A stretch of DNA of 64,000 bases from Methylocystis sp. (GTDB lineage: Bacteria; Pseudomonadota; Alphaproteobacteria; Rhizobiales; Beijerinckiaceae). The stretch's first letter is position 1. Each line of letters opens with the position of its first letter. The position numbers and the translations under genes were made by a program. The notes beneath the pieces were generated by a model that saw only the letters and a list, made by a program, of their open reading frames with translations, had not been told where the DNA came from and searched no databases. Positions 8,918 to 18,345 of the stretch are shown here, piece after piece. The stretch is taken from the NCBI GenBank assembly GCA_002929055.1, contig PERY01000011.1, forward strand, positions 1-64,000, given 5' to 3'.

Positions 8918-10354
8918 CTAATTCTCGTCACGCACTTCAGAGGCGTCCAACGCCGCTGCGAGGCGCTCATCGTCACCGTAATAGCGCGCGCGTTCCCAGA
9001 ATCTCGGACGGCCGATGCCGGTTGAGCGGTGGCGGCCGATGATCTTGCCGTTCGCATCCTCGCCAAGAATTTCGTAGACGAACAGATCCTGCATGGTGAC
9101 GACGTCGCCCTCGAGACCCATCACCTCGGTGATATGCGTTATCCGGCGAGAGCCGTCACGCAGGCGCGCCGCCTGGATGATCACGTCGATCGAGGAGACG
9201 ATCATGTCGCGGATCGTCTTCGAGGGGAGCGAAAATCCGCCCATGGTGATCATTGACTCGAGACGGCCAAGCGCTTCGCGGGGCGAGTTGGCGTGGAGCG
9301 TTCCCATCGAGCCGTCGTGACCCGTGTTCATCGCCTGCAGAAGATCGAACGCTTCCGGTCCGCGAACCTCGCCCACGATGATCCGTTCAGGACGCATACG
9401 CAGGCAGTTCTTGACAAGGTCGCGCATGGTGACGGCGCCCTGCCCCTCGAGGTTCGGCGGACGCGTTTCCAGACGCACCACGTGCGACTGTTGCAGTTGT
9501 AGCTCCGCGGCGTCCTCGCAGGTGATGACGCGCTCGTCGCCCTCGATATAGTTCGTCAAACAGTTGAGCAGCGTCGTCTTGCCGGAGCCCGTGCCGCCAG
9601 AGATCAGCACGTTACAGCGCACTCGCCCGATAATCTTCAGGACTTCACCGCCTTCCGGCGAGATGGCGCCGAAGCGGATAAGCTGATCGAGAGTAAGCTT
9701 GTCCTTCTTGAACTTACGAATGGTGAGCGCCGGTCCGTCGATCGCCAAGGGAGGCGAGATCACGTTGACGCGCGAGCCGTCGAGAAGACGCGCGTCGCAT
9801 ATCGGCGAGGATTCGTCGACGCGGCGTCCCACCTGCGACACGATGCGCTGACAGATGTTCATCAATTGGGAATTGTCACGGAAGCGAATGTTCGTCAGCT
9901 GGATTTTGCCCGAAACTTCGATGTAGGTCTTGAAGGCTCCGTTGACCATGATGTCGGCGATGTCGTCGCGCGCCAGCAATGGCTCCAGGGGGCCGTAACC
10001 GAGCACGTCATTGCAGATGTCATCGAGCAGTTCCTCCTGCTCGGCGATCGACATGACGACGTTCTTGATCGCGATGATCTCGTTGACGATGTCACGAATT
10101 TCCTCGCGGGCGTTCTCGGCATCCAGCTTCGAAAGCTGCGCGAGGTCGATGGCCTCGATCAGCGCGCCGAAGATCACGCTTTTTGTGACGTAGTATTCCT
10201 CCGACTTCTTCGGCTCGGCAGGGGCGGAGCCCGACGAGGACGCCTCGGAAGGCGCCGGAGAGGGCAGCGGAAGCTGGGGCTTGACCGACGGGGCGGCTGC
10301 CGGCCCCTTTGGACGGGCCGCCGCATCGCCGACATTCGTACGCTTTCCGAACAT
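8918..10354 (-). CDS. cpaF: Flp pilus assembly ATPase TadA/CpaF
   Basis: The 478-residue secretion ATPase powers pilin polymerisation at the inner membrane. A Pro/Ala/Ser-rich N-terminal tail (residues 10-50) precedes the N-domain ([20 protein letters not shown]). The catalytic core has Walker [15 protein letters not shown] near residue 257 and the Asp box CEDAAELQL. The [20 protein letters not shown] Walker B region and the [13 protein letters not shown] His box complete it. This makes it a complete GspE-type hexameric ATPase of the CpaF branch. It lies 35 bp after cpaE and 23 bp before tadB. Confidence 0.95.
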   Translation of the reverse strand: MFGKRTNVGDAAARPKGPAAAPSVKPQLPLPSPAPSEASSSGSAPAEPKKSEEYYVTKSVIFGALIEAIDLAQLSKLDAENAREEIRDIVNEIIAIKNVVMSIAEQEELLDDICNDVLGYGPLEPLLARDDIADIMVNGAFKTYIEVSGKIQLTNIRFRDNSQLMNICQRIVSQVGRRVDESSPICDARLLDGSRVNVISPPLAIDGPALTIRKFKKDKLTLDQLIRFGAISPEGGEVLKIIGRVRCNVLISGGTGSGKTTLLNCLTNYIEGDERVITCEDAAELQLQQSHVVRLETRPPNLEGQGAVTMRDLVKNCLRMRPERIIVGEVRGPEAFDLLQAMNTGHDGSMGTLHANSPREALGRLESMITMGGFSLPSKTIRDMIVSSIDVIIQAARLRDGSRRITHITEVMGLEGDVVTMQDLFVYEILGEDANGKIIGRHRSTGIGRPRFWERARYYGDDERLAAALDASEVRDEN

Positions 10355-10389
10355 TGCCGATTATCCTTGAGTCATTCGAAAACCAGGCC

Positions 10390-11652
10390 TCAGCCCGCTT
10401 TCTTGCGGGAAAGACGCTCGAGGAGCGGCGTCAACAGCGTTTTCTTCACGCGCCGGCTCGTCACACGGCCCATCAACGCGCGGCCGATGTCGTCCAGAGT
10501 TTCGACGATCTTCGATCCGGCTTCGACTTCCGCCAGCATCTGACCGTTGTTGGCGGCGGTGCCGAAAAGCTTCGGCTCGAAAGGCACCACCCCGAACGGA
10601 TCGACCTCGATCGCCTTGGTGAACTCGGAGAGCGAAATCTCTGGACGGCGCGGAACCCCGACCATGTTGAGGACGACCCGCGGCGGATGGTCGTTCGCGC
10701 GCGATGCGCGAAGCGAGTCGATTATCGTCTTGGTGTTGCGCAGATTGGCGAGGTCTGGCGCCGCGACGATCACCACTTCGTCAGCCGCCACGAGCACGCG
10801 CTTGGACCACGCCGTCCACTGATGAGGAACGTCGAGGACCGCGCAGGGGACCGTTGAGCGGAGAATGTCGAGCGTCGCGTCGAAGGCCTGCTCGGGAAGA
10901 TCATAGAGGCGATCAACCGTCGCCGGCGCGGCCAGGATGCTCAGAGTGTCGCTGCACTTCGACAGCAGACGGTCGACGAAGTTCGCATCGAGACGCTCGG
11001 GCGCAAACACCGCGTCGGCGACGCCCTGCGGAGGGTCCTGGTTGAAATCAAGGCCTGCCGTGCCGAATGGGAGATCGAGATCGACGATGACGGTTTGATA
11101 CTCGAGCAGACGAGAGATCGACCACGCTATATTGTGGGCGACAGTCGATGCTCCGACGCCGCCCTTCGCGCCGACAACCGCAATCACGCGGCCGAGCACT
11201 TCCGCGCTCGTCCCGTTGTAGAGATGCGACACCTGTCCGATGAAGCCGAGGATGTCGATGGGAGCGACAACGTAATCGCTCACGCCGCGCATCGTCAGCT
11301 CCCGGTAGAGGGAGATGTCGTTCTCATGGCCGATGACCATGACCTTCGTCCCGGCGTCGCAGAACTCCGACAGACTATCGAGCTGGTCCACCAGCGTTCC
11401 GCGTTCCGAATAGGTCTCGAGAACGATGAGATTGGGCGTAGGCGCGGTGCGATAGGCCTCGATCGCCGCGGGAACCCCGCCCATGTGAACCTTCACATGG
11501 GCTTTTGACATCCTGCGATCGGCTGCGGCGCTCTCGATGACCTCCGCGACCTCTGCCGATTCGCAGAAAGCCTGGATCGAGATTCTCGGGACCGGCGCAA
11601 TCTGATTGACGACATCGCTGTGCGACGCGCGCTCGATAGCTGAATCAGCCAT
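10390..11652 (-). CDS. cpaE: Pilus localisation ATPase CpaE/TadZ (receiver-like plus MinD/ParA-like)
   Basis: The product has 420 residues from the ATG at 11652, which overlaps the cpaD stop in a TAATG junction. The frame is open to 11700, but the coupled start is preferred. The N-terminal part (to about 130) is an atypical receiver-like domain. Residues from about 150 form a P-loop ATPase with the deviant Walker A VVGAKGGVGASTVAHN, in which the signature Lys is followed by GGVGAS rather than GGVGKT. A DLDLPFGTAGLDFNQDP switch region follows. CpaE/TadZ positions the pilus machine at the cell pole. It forms part of the cpa operon. Confidence 0.92.
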   Translation of the reverse strand: MADSAIERASHSDVVNQIAPVPRISIQAFCESAEVAEVIESAAADRRMSKAHVKVHMGGVPAAIEAYRTAPTPNLIVLETYSERGTLVDQLDSLSEFCDAGTKVMVIGHENDISLYRELTMRGVSDYVVAPIDILGFIGQVSHLYNGTSAEVLGRVIAVVGAKGGVGASTVAHNIAWSISRLLEYQTVIVDLDLPFGTAGLDFNQDPPQGVADAVFAPERLDANFVDRLLSKCSDTLSILAAPATVDRLYDLPEQAFDATLDILRSTVPCAVLDVPHQWTAWSKRVLVAADEVVIVAAPDLANLRNTKTIIDSLRASRANDHPPRVVLNMVGVPRRPEISLSEFTKAIEVDPFGVVPFEPKLFGTAANNGQMLAEVEAGSKIVETLDDIGRALMGRVTSRRVKKTLLTPLLERLSRKKAG

Positions 11653-12428
11653 TAGTTGCCACCTCCCACATTGCTGATGTCGGTCGATTTCAGACGCCAC
11701 TTGGTGCTCGGATCTTCGCCGCGGCGCATCTGGTTGATGTTGCGCATGCGCATCTCGATGTCTGACGCCGTCTCGCCGCGCGGGTTGGCGAGATCGCGCG
11801 GGTCAGCGACCTGCGCCGAGAGAGTCGCCTGGGACGCGCAGCCGAAGTTCCAATAGCTTTCGTTCTGCCAGCCGTCGAGCGTGCTGCCGGAGGCAAGGTC
11901 ACGAGGCCACTCGCCACAGCGATCGGCGACCTTCGCCTTGATCGAGCTGAACGACAGGCGGATCGGCGCCGCAAGTTTGGGATCGGTCACGGGATAGGAG
12001 CCCATCATGATGTTGCCGCCAAGCCCTGCCGACGCAAGCGCGCGACGCACGCTGCCCGCCTCGGCGGCCATCGCCGCGGCGGCCGGACTTCCGGTTGGCG
12101 TCAGCATGGTGATGCGGCCATGACCGAGTTCATGATACCGCGCGACAAATTCACGAAGGCGGCCTGCCGTGTCCTGATCGACGCGCCCGTGGACCGTCGC
12201 AGGAAAAATATCGAGCACCTGCGGCGCGTCGCTGAGAACCACCGGATGGCGATCACGATAGTCGTAGGGCGTGGTCGGCGGCGGCAGCGTTCGCTGCACG
12301 CCGCAGGCGCCGAGCGGCGCCATCATGAGCAGCGCCAGCGCCTTCGCGTAGCGGCCCGCGCTCCGGCCTTTCGCTTTCTCATCAACAAAGCCCGTGCTGG
12401 TCTTTGCGCTCTTGGTGTTGGTCGGCAT
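11652..12428 (-). CDS. cpaD: Pilus assembly lipoprotein CpaD/RcpB-like
   Basis: The ATG at 12428 is chosen because GAGGG lies 9 nt upstream; another ATG at 12437 sits directly against that ribosome-binding site. The product has 258 residues and starts with a basic region, then a hydrophobic stretch ending in lipobox LGAC (AKALALLMMAPLGAC), predicting an outer-membrane lipoprotein. The CpaD features are the PPTTPYDYRDRHPVVL block, an OmpA-like RITMLTPTGSPAA segment, and the CGEWPRDLASG and NFGCASQATLSAQVADPRDL segments (C...C pair) near the end. It supports secretin CpaC. It lies 27 bp downstream of cpaC and overlaps cpaE by one base. Confidence 0.9.
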   Translation of the reverse strand: MPTNTKSAKTSTGFVDEKAKGRSAGRYAKALALLMMAPLGACGVQRTLPPPTTPYDYRDRHPVVLSDAPQVLDIFPATVHGRVDQDTAGRLREFVARYHELGHGRITMLTPTGSPAAAAMAAEAGSVRRALASAGLGGNIMMGSYPVTDPKLAAPIRLSFSSIKAKVADRCGEWPRDLASGSTLDGWQNESYWNFGCASQATLSAQVADPRDLANPRGETASDIEMRMRNINQMRRGEDPSTKWRLKSTDISNVGGGN

Positions 12429-12455
12429 TTTCGTCATCCCTCGGGGCCGTAGCGG

Positions 12456-14027
12456 TTAGTCGTGAATGAAGCCGATACGGCCTTTGAAGTTCTGCATCAT
12501 CTGCGGATTGCTGCGCGTCGAGTAAATCCGGTTCACGCGGCCAAGCAGCCAGCCCTGGGGATCGGTCGCTTCTGCGAAGCCATCGTCGGGGCGCGACACT
12601 TCCTGCTGCGTCAGCGGGCGGGCGATATAGGGCGTCACGATCACGAGAAGCTCGGTTTCGTTGCGCAGGTAATCGCGAGAGCGGAAGAGCGCGCCGAGGA
12701 TTGGCACGTTGAGGAGGCCCGGAAGCCCATTGATCGCCTGCGCGGACTTCTGCTGAATGAGGCCCGCAGTCGCGATCGACCCGCCCGAGGGCAGCTCGAT
12801 CGTCGTTTCGTTCTTGCGGGTGCGGAAACCCGGGACCGAGACGTTGGCGTAAGTGAACGTGTTCTGCAGATCGACTTCCGTGACTTCCGTCGTCAGCCGC
12901 AGCGAAATGCGCCCCTCGGAGAGAACGACCGGCGTGAAGTTCAAGGACACGCCATAGGATTTGAACACGATGCCTGGAGTACAGGCCGGCTGTGCGCCGC
13001 CGGTGAAAAAGGTACAGGCGCCGGACCCGGGTACGGCGATTTCGCCGCCAACCAGCATCTTGGCCTGTTCACCGGAAATTGCGGTGAGGGTCGGTTCCGC
13101 GAGCAGGCGCGACACGCCGTAGCGCTCGAAAGCTTTCAGCGTCGCCGTCGTGTTGTTCGGCCCGTTGATCTGGAGGCCGGTGTTGGTCAGCGGTGAGTTG
13201 ATCGCGAAGGGATTCTCCTGGATCAGCTTGCCCCAGCCGCCCTGCAGGATCGTCTCGCCATTCGCCTGCGCGGAGAAGCCAAGCTGTTTGAGAACCTTGC
13301 GCTCGACTTCGGCGATCGTGACCTTCAGCATCACCTGTTCTTCGCCGCGAATGGTCAGGGCGTTGATGACGTTGCCGTCCGCCGAGCCACCCACGCCGCC
13401 GGAGATCGAACTGGCCTGAATGCCGCCGCCTCCACCGCCACCGCCGCCGCCGCCGCCGCCCATGGCTCGGGACGCAAAGCCCTTGGCGATGTCCACCGCG
13501 CGCTGCGCCTCGCCGGCCGACGAGACGTTGCCCGTGAGGATGATAATGTCGTTGATGGTGCGCGCCGTGATATTCGAGGTCGGCAGCGCCGCCTTCAGGA
13601 GCGGCATGAGCTGACCAACGTCGCGACCAATGCTGATTTCGAGATTGGCGACCTGTCTGCCAGACGAGTCGAGGGCGATGACCGTCGTCACGCCCGGTTC
13701 GCCAGCGATGATATAAATCTTGCGGGGCGTGCGGACGACGGCGTCCGCCACCTTCGGATTGCCGATCACGACCTCGGCCGCGTCTCTGGGCAGGTCCACA
13801 ATAATCGACTTGCCGGCGCCCATGGAGATCTGGCGGTGGAACGATGCGCTCGAGCTCGCCTCTACGCCCGCGGGAACCTGAGCGAAGGCGGGGACGCTCG
13901 CCGCGCCGATCGCGACCGCCATTGTCGCTATCGCGGCGCCGACCATGTTTTTCATCAAACGGCTCATCTGCGGCGTTCCTCGCAACATCGTGGATTTGGG
14001 GTCGACAGGATTCATGACGGCGCTCAC
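12456..14027 (-). CDS. cpaC: Outer-membrane secretin CpaC/RcpA of the Flp pilus
   Basis: The 523-residue protein starts at a GTG overlapping the cpaB stop (GTGA); an ATG at 14015 is an alternative. After a signal region (AAIATMAVAIGAASVPAFA) comes the pilus N-domain (SIIVDLPRDAAEVVIGNPKVADAVV). A BON-like region (ARTINDIIILTGNVSSAGEAQRAVDIA) follows, then the secretin core with LLAEPTLTAISGEQAKMLVGGE and the TELLVIVTPYIARPL C-terminus. It forms the outer-membrane channel for the pilus. An uninterrupted run of 13 Gly codons near residue 190 is encoded by a GCC/GGC triplet tract and is discussed as a finding. Confidence 0.95.
   Translation of the reverse strand: MSAVMNPVDPKSTMLRGTPQMSRLMKNMVGAAIATMAVAIGAASVPAFAQVPAGVEASSSASFHRQISMGAGKSIIVDLPRDAAEVVIGNPKVADAVVRTPRKIYIIAGEPGVTTVIALDSSGRQVANLEISIGRDVGQLMPLLKAALPTSNITARTINDIIILTGNVSSAGEAQRAVDIAKGFASRAMGGGGGGGGGGGGGIQASSISGGVGGSADGNVINALTIRGEEQVMLKVTIAEVERKVLKQLGFSAQANGETILQGGWGKLIQENPFAINSPLTNTGLQINGPNNTTATLKAFERYGVSRLLAEPTLTAISGEQAKMLVGGEIAVPGSGACTFFTGGAQPACTPGIVFKSYGVSLNFTPVVLSEGRISLRLTTEVTEVDLQNTFTYANVSVPGFRTRKNETTIELPSGGSIATAGLIQQKSAQAINGLPGLLNVPILGALFRSRDYLRNETELLVIVTPYIARPLTQQEVSRPDDGFAEATDPQGWLLGRVNRIYSTRSNPQMMQNFKGRIGFIHD
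13426..13461. repeat. GGC/GCC triplet microsatellite inside cpaC
   Basis: A tract of nearly pure CCG/CCT/CCA triplets on the plus strand encodes 13 consecutive glycines in CpaC between the BON-like and secretin domains. The last seven triplets are identical, so slippage could change the linker length in steps of one residue without shifting frame. Confidence 0.8.
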
Positions 14028-14821
14028 TTCGATCGCAGATTCGCGGCGACGCCGTGCCGCACGACTGTCAGCGTGTCGTCAGCGTTCGGATCAGTAGGGA
14101 TTTCCGCCGCGGCGTTCTTGTTGATCGCATCGGTAATTGGGCGCAGGGAGAGGACGAGCTGGCCGGTGCGCTGGGCGAGCACGACGAGTTCCGCCTGGCG
14201 CGGGTCGAGTTCGAGAGTCGCTGTCGTGCCGGTGACAACGGGCTCGTTGCCCTTCTTCTCGATGGTCTGACCCATCGCGAGCACCCGCACGTTCGAGAGA
14301 ACGACTTCCGAACCGTAGACTTCGTGGCCGGCGTCGCGGGTTGCATCCGTGTCGCGGAAAGTGCGAATCACATCGACCCGGTCGTTGGGAAGAATGAAGC
14401 CGCCTGCTGTGTTGTTGAGAGTGACGTCGATCGCGATCGCGCGCTTGCCGGGCGACAGCATCGTCGACATCAGGCCCGCGGTCACGCCCTTGACCAACCG
14501 CTCCTTGCGCATCGGCTCACCGCCGGAAATCGGGATGCGCACATAGGAGGTCTTGAGATCTTCCTTGGCGCCGGGCGCTTCGCTTTTCACCAAAGCTCCC
14601 GCCGGAACGGCGGTCTTCGGCCAATCGACCCAGGAGGTGTCGGCGTCGGTGATCTCCGTGCCGTAATCGAGATCGCGGGCCGCGACCAACACCTGATCGA
14701 GATCCGTCCTGGGAGCGACGACCGGCACTTCGGGAGGCGGGCTCGAGCTGTTCATCATCATGAACGCGGCGCCGCCGGCGGCGACTGCGACTGCGAGAAC
14801 TGCGATTTGTGCCTTATTCAT
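14024..14821 (-). CDS. cpaB: Flp pilus assembly protein CpaB/RcpC
   Basis: The 265-residue first gene of the leftward operon has one N-terminal membrane helix (IAVLAVAVAAGGAAFMMM). An SAF/beta-clip domain follows: VLVAARDLDYGTEITDADTSW, a conserved PMRKERLVKGV segment, and LSPGKRAIAIDVTLNNTAGGFILPNDRVDVI, split here for description. The ATLELDPRQAELVVLAQRTGQLVLSLRP tail is typical of CpaB. The protein is periplasmic and works with secretin CpaC. Its stop overlaps the cpaC start. The 276 bp upstream hold no gene and should contain the operon promoter. Confidence 0.93.
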   Translation of the reverse strand: MNKAQIAVLAVAVAAGGAAFMMMNSSSPPPEVPVVAPRTDLDQVLVAARDLDYGTEITDADTSWVDWPKTAVPAGALVKSEAPGAKEDLKTSYVRIPISGGEPMRKERLVKGVTAGLMSTMLSPGKRAIAIDVTLNNTAGGFILPNDRVDVIRTFRDTDATRDAGHEVYGSEVVLSNVRVLAMGQTIEKKGNEPVVTGTTATLELDPRQAELVVLAQRTGQLVLSLRPITDAINKNAAAEIPTDPNADDTLTVVRHGVAANLRSK

Positions 14822-15097
14822 CGTGCGATATCCAGCTCCTCGCCAAATCGAGGCTGGACACGATTGAAGCCGATAAACGTCAAATTAGGGTTAATCAGAT
14901 GTTACAAGCTGTCTCTATTCGAACTTGGGCTACACAATTATTAAGCCATTGATGAAAAAGCTGCTCTGCCGGCAGATGCCTCCCCGTACCGGTTAATTTC
15001 CGTTAGTTTGATGGCGGCTGCGGCAAGAGGCCGGCAAGAGGCCAGGCCAAAAATATAACCCAACCGCACGGATCGCTTACGGCGTCTTCTGAATCGA

Positions 15098-15604
15098 TCA
15101 GAGGCCGCCGAGCTTCGACCAGACGAGAGTCTGCGGATAGATGAGGAGTCCTGCGAGCGCGAGCGCGACTCCATAGGGCACGCCGTTCGCCTTATCGGCA
15201 AGGCGCGCGATGAACGGCACTTCGAGGACTCGGCGGGGAAGATCGTTCCAGCGAAGCGCCATGATCGCGACGGTGAGGAGGCCGCCGGCGACAGAGGCGA
15301 TCACGCCATAATCGAGCAGATTGTCCCAGCCGATCCAAAGCGACGTCGCTGTCGCGAGCTTCGCGTCTCCACCGCCGACCCATGCAAATTGCCACATGAC
15401 GAAGACGATCCCGAACACCACAAGCGCGCAAGTGACATGACTGACAAGCGCTTCCCAGGACATCGGCAGATACGCGGCGAGCGCGAAGAACATCACCGCA
15501 AGGATCAGCGACACCCGGTTCGGGATCAGCATCGTGAAAAGATCCGAGAAGGCGGCAAAAATCATAAGCGCGGGGAAAACGACAAACGCCAGAGCTTCTA
15601 TCAT
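15098..15604 (-). CDS. cpaA: Prepilin peptidase CpaA/TadV (A24 family)
   Basis: The 168-residue polytopic membrane aspartic protease would cleave the leader of the Flp pilin encoded just upstream. Key features are the first catalytic Asp region (FAAFSDLFTMLIPNRVSL) and the second, WQFAWVGGGDAKLATATSLWIG, containing GGGD. Five to six hydrophobic segments are present. It has only the C-terminal peptidase half found in TadV-type enzymes and no N-methyltransferase domain. It sits between the pilin gene, with its terminator, and cpaB; gaps of 161 bp and 276 bp suggest its own transcription or read-through from the pilin gene. Confidence 0.92.
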   Translation of the reverse strand: MIEALAFVVFPALMIFAAFSDLFTMLIPNRVSLILAVMFFALAAYLPMSWEALVSHVTCALVVFGIVFVMWQFAWVGGGDAKLATATSLWIGWDNLLDYGVIASVAGGLLTVAIMALRWNDLPRRVLEVPFIARLADKANGVPYGVALALAGLLIYPQTLVWSKLGGL

Positions 15605-15709
15605 GGACAGGATCCTAACCGCCTTGGCGCTCCAGGCGCCGTCATCCTTCTGAAAAACTATGCTGCAAACATTAACCTGTCGTTAAGGGCTCGCGCAGCT
15701 TCGGCCACA

Positions 15710-15738
15710 AAAAGCAACGGCCCCGTTTCCGGGGCCGT
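15710..15738 (-). terminator. Intrinsic terminator downstream of the Flp pilin gene
   Basis: Read leftward, a 9-bp perfect stem (CGGGGCCGT complement pair, 15717-15725 and 15730-15738) with a 4-nt loop is followed by TTGCTTTTT. It lies 27 bp past the pilin stop and would terminate the abundant pilin transcript before cpaA. Confidence 0.8.
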
Positions 15739-15765
15739 CAAATTATAACGTCGCGAGATACGGTA

Positions 15766-15930
15766 TTAGGCGAGGTTGCCCGAAACCGCGGCGAACGTGG
15801 ACGACAGCCTGGTGCCGAGGGCGCGAACGCCACCGATGATGGCGACGCCGATGAGCGCAGCGATCAGGCCATACTCGATCGCCGTGGCGCCCGACTCGTC
15901 GTTGATGAAACGCGCGAAAATGTTCTTCAT
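15766..15930 (-). CDS. Flp/Fap-type major pilin subunit
   Basis: The 54-residue prepilin begins MKNIFARFINDESGATAIEYG. The leader is basic, the cleavage site is the typical G/ATAIEYGLIAAL motif with the conserved Glu and Tyr of Flp pilins, and a hydrophobic helix (GLIAALIGVAIIGGV) follows. The chosen ATG at 15930 gives a standard-length pilin; the frame extends upstream to 16221, but without pilin features. CpaA would process it and the TadA/B/C machine would polymerise it into adhesive pili. Its own strong terminator follows. This is the only Flp pilin gene visible in the window. Confidence 0.93.
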   Translation of the reverse strand: MKNIFARFINDESGATAIEYGLIAALIGVAIIGGVRALGTRLSSTFAAVSGNLA

Positions 15931-16354
15931 GTTTCTGCTCCGAACTTTGACTTCCATCCGTCGAGCCGTGCTCCTGGCCCGGTCGAACAATGCGAAACTA
16001 GCCACAGAACCTTTCAAGATCGTTGATTGAGAGATGGACGAATTGCATTTTTCTTGAGCCCCGGCGCGCGATTTGAGACAAATCCACGACGACGGGATCG
16101 CACCATCGCAAAGGCGCATACGGCCAAGCGGCCGCGATTCTCTATATATGCATACGGTCAGGCTCATGATTGAAGGCTCGAAGACAGGCCCTGCGAGAGC
16201 CGTCGCGCTTTTAGCAATCATTCACCATTAGCTGCTTTAATTGATCAAAGCCGCCCTAGACGGAGGTGGTCGCCGCCGCGAGCGGTTGCACACTCAACCG
16301 TCCACCGCGCGGACCGGCAGAATTTTTCCAGCATGGCGCTGCAAGGTGAACCGC
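15931..16354. other. Divergent non-coding region between pilin and secretin-domain gene
   Basis: This 424-bp stretch contains no convincing gene. It must hold the promoters of the leftward pilin gene and the rightward minor-pilin operon. It is locally AT-rich around 16140-16240 (TATATATGCATA, TTAATTGATCAAAG). I could not define -35/-10 boxes with confidence. Confidence 0.6.
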
Positions 16355-16831
16355 ATGACATTCATTCCGTCTTTCCTTCGGGGGGCCCTGCTTCTGGCCT
16401 CTGGACTTCTCGCTTGCGAGGCGTTCGTCGGAGCAGCCAATGCAAATGAGCGTGCGATCCGCGTCGATCTCGACTATGCGCGCATCGTCAAAATCCCTCA
16501 GGGGGCGCAGACGCTCGTCATCGGCAATCCTCTGGTCGCCGACGTCACGATGCTCAAGAACAGCCAATTGATGGTCATCACCGGCAAAAGCTTTGGAACG
16601 ACGAATCTCATCGTTCTCGATCGTTCGGGCGCACAGGTCGGCGAGTCGATCGTCACCGTCGTGCCGGCGCAGGACAAAGTCGTCGTCAATCGCGGCGTCC
16701 ATCGGGAATCGCTCTCCTGTGCGCCGAACTGCGCGCGCACGGTCGATCTGGCGGACGACGTTCAGTATATGACCAACGCCATCCAGGCGGTCACGGCGCA
16801 CGACGCCGCGGCGAATCTCTCGCGTCGCTGA
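16355..16831 (+). CDS. Secretin N-terminal-domain protein (pilus assembly protein N-domain family)
   Basis: The ATG at 16355 follows AAGGTGA at good spacing and gives a 158-residue protein; the open frame extends further upstream, but without a signal peptide. Residues 1-30 form a signal peptide (GALLLASGLLACEAFVGAANA). Residues 33-105 match the short domain found at the N-terminus of CpaC-type secretins: RVDLDYARIVKIPQGAQTLV, GNPLVADVTMLKN, VITGKSFGTTNLIVLD. It therefore resembles a free-standing secretin N0-like domain, probably periplasmic, helping CpaC assembly. Two Cys (SCAPNC) lie near residue 128. It precedes two TadE-type genes and may be co-transcribed with them. Confidence 0.8.
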   Translation: MTFIPSFLRGALLLASGLLACEAFVGAANANERAIRVDLDYARIVKIPQGAQTLVIGNPLVADVTMLKNSQLMVITGKSFGTTNLIVLDRSGAQVGESIVTVVPAQDKVVVNRGVHRESLSCAPNCARTVDLADDVQYMTNAIQAVTAHDAAANLSRR

Positions 16832-16987
16832 TTGGATCAGCGAGTCGGTAACCAACTCCTGTCTGCCTGCTTGTTCCAGGCCGGTCAGACGAAATTGGTA
16901 ACGCACCCGCAACCAATAAGCGTCAGTTTGTGTGCATTAGCGGGGACGGAGCTTCGCTCTGTTCCATCTACGCTTCAGGACACGAAC

Positions 16988-17620
16988 ATGACCACCGCCA
17001 GCCGCTTCAAGAATCGACTTGCGAAACTCCGGAACATTGCTCCGCGGAAGGGCTTCCTCAAAGACCGAAGAGGCACGACGGCGATTGAATTCGCGATGAT
17101 CTCAGTGCCATTCCTCGGCATCATCGGCGCAATTTTCGAAACCGGGACCGCTTACTTCCGCACTGCGCAACTGCAAATGGCGACGGAAACCGCCAGCCGC
17201 GCGGTTCTGACCAACCGAACGGCGGCCGGCCTCACCTACAAACAGTTTGTTGAACAGAGCGTGTGCACCTGGCAGCTTTCGGGCACGGTCAAGCCCGGCA
17301 CTCTCGGAAAGATGTTCGACTGTTCGAAAATCCTCGTCGACGTTCGTAGGGCGGCGAGCTGGGGTGCTGCGGACACCGGCAACAATTTCTATAACACGCC
17401 TAACGATCCCAACGGCGCGATCAATGTGCCGAAGTCCGGGGAAATCGCGATTGTGCGTATAGCCTATCCGATGACGGTTCTGTCCGGTCTGCTCGGCGGC
17501 AGCGTTTTCAAAGGCGCCCCGCAGGGCCAGGTTCGCGCCGGACAGATTCAGTATGGCGGCAACTGGACGACCATGCTGATGGGCATGGCCGCCTTCCGCG
17601 TGGAGCCGGGAGGCCCCTGA
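16988..17620 (+). CDS. tadE: TadE-type minor pilin/pilus assembly protein
   Basis: The 210-residue product starts at the ATG at 16988, with AGGA 7 nt upstream. After a basic N-terminus comes DRRGTTAIEFAMISVPFLGIIGAIFETG: a TadE domain with the invariant Gly-x-x-Ala-x-Glu-Phe processing and helix motif, here split for description. The rest is a periplasmic domain with two Cys (SVCTWQ, FDCSKI). TadE-like pseudopilins are cleaved by TadV and needed for Flp pilus formation. The stop overlaps the next start (TGATG), indicating translational coupling to the second minor pilin. Confidence 0.88.
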   Translation: MTTASRFKNRLAKLRNIAPRKGFLKDRRGTTAIEFAMISVPFLGIIGAIFETGTAYFRTAQLQMATETASRAVLTNRTAAGLTYKQFVEQSVCTWQLSGTVKPGTLGKMFDCSKILVDVRRAASWGAADTGNNFYNTPNDPNGAINVPKSGEIAIVRIAYPMTVLSGLLGGSVFKGAPQGQVRAGQIQYGGNWTTMLMGMAAFRVEPGGP

Positions 17621-18339
17621 TGAGCCACAGCCATTCACAGCACGTTCGGCCGAGCATGCAGCAGAAGATGCGAGATGACGAGCGCGGCATCGCCGCAGTC
17701 GAATTCGCGCTGATCCTGCCCTTGATGCTGGTGATCTACATGGGCCTGGTCCAAGTGTCGCGCGGCATGCGCACCGCGCAGAAGCTCGACCTTGTCGCCC
17801 ATACGCTTTCGGATCTGACGGCGCAGCAACTTGCTGGTGGACAGGCCACCGGCCAGGCCGGTCTTACCGAAGCCGACATATCGTCGATCTTCGCAGCGGC
17901 CAATACGCTGATGGGCTTGCCTGCGAACAGCACCGCCATGAAGATGACGATCTCGGAGGTGAACATCACCGGCACGCCGACCCTCGCGCCGACATCATGG
18001 CAAGCAAGGACCGTATGGACCGTCACGCGAAATGGAGCGACCCCTCGCCCGTGCCAGGTGTTGACCGCAGCCGACGTCCCGCCCGTGTCTTTCAACACCG
18101 TTCCGTCGAGCTACATCACGGTTACGGCAGGGGTGAACCCGACGGTTGGGCCCATTATCGTTGCCGACGTCGTCTACGCCTATTCGCCGGGGGTCAACTT
18201 CCAGTTCATGAAATGGAACTCGCCGCCGACATGGACCATGTCGCGCACGAGCTATGCGCCAGTGAGAAATACCTATGTGCCGAGCCATATCCAGTATTTC
18301 ATGACATCGGGCACCAATTGCCAGGCGCCTACGCCCTGA
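17620..18339 (+). CDS. TadF/TadE-type minor pilin
   Basis: The 239-residue protein is translationally coupled to the preceding tadE. Residues 22-50 hold DDERGIAAVEFALILPLMLV, the TadE/TadF transmembrane motif with conserved Glu after the processing Gly. A periplasmic domain follows with QKLDLVAHTLSDLTAQQL, a helix common in this family, and a single pair of Cys (RPCQVLT, GTNCQAP). It ends close to the convergent phosphomannomutase gene. It is likely processed by CpaA and acts with TadE in pilus biogenesis. Confidence 0.85.
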   Translation: MSHSHSQHVRPSMQQKMRDDERGIAAVEFALILPLMLVIYMGLVQVSRGMRTAQKLDLVAHTLSDLTAQQLAGGQATGQAGLTEADISSIFAAANTLMGLPANSTAMKMTISEVNITGTPTLAPTSWQARTVWTVTRNGATPRPCQVLTAADVPPVSFNTVPSSYITVTAGVNPTVGPIIVADVVYAYSPGVNFQFMKWNSPPTWTMSRTSYAPVRNTYVPSHIQYFMTSGTNCQAPTP

Positions 18340-18345
18340 GAAGAA

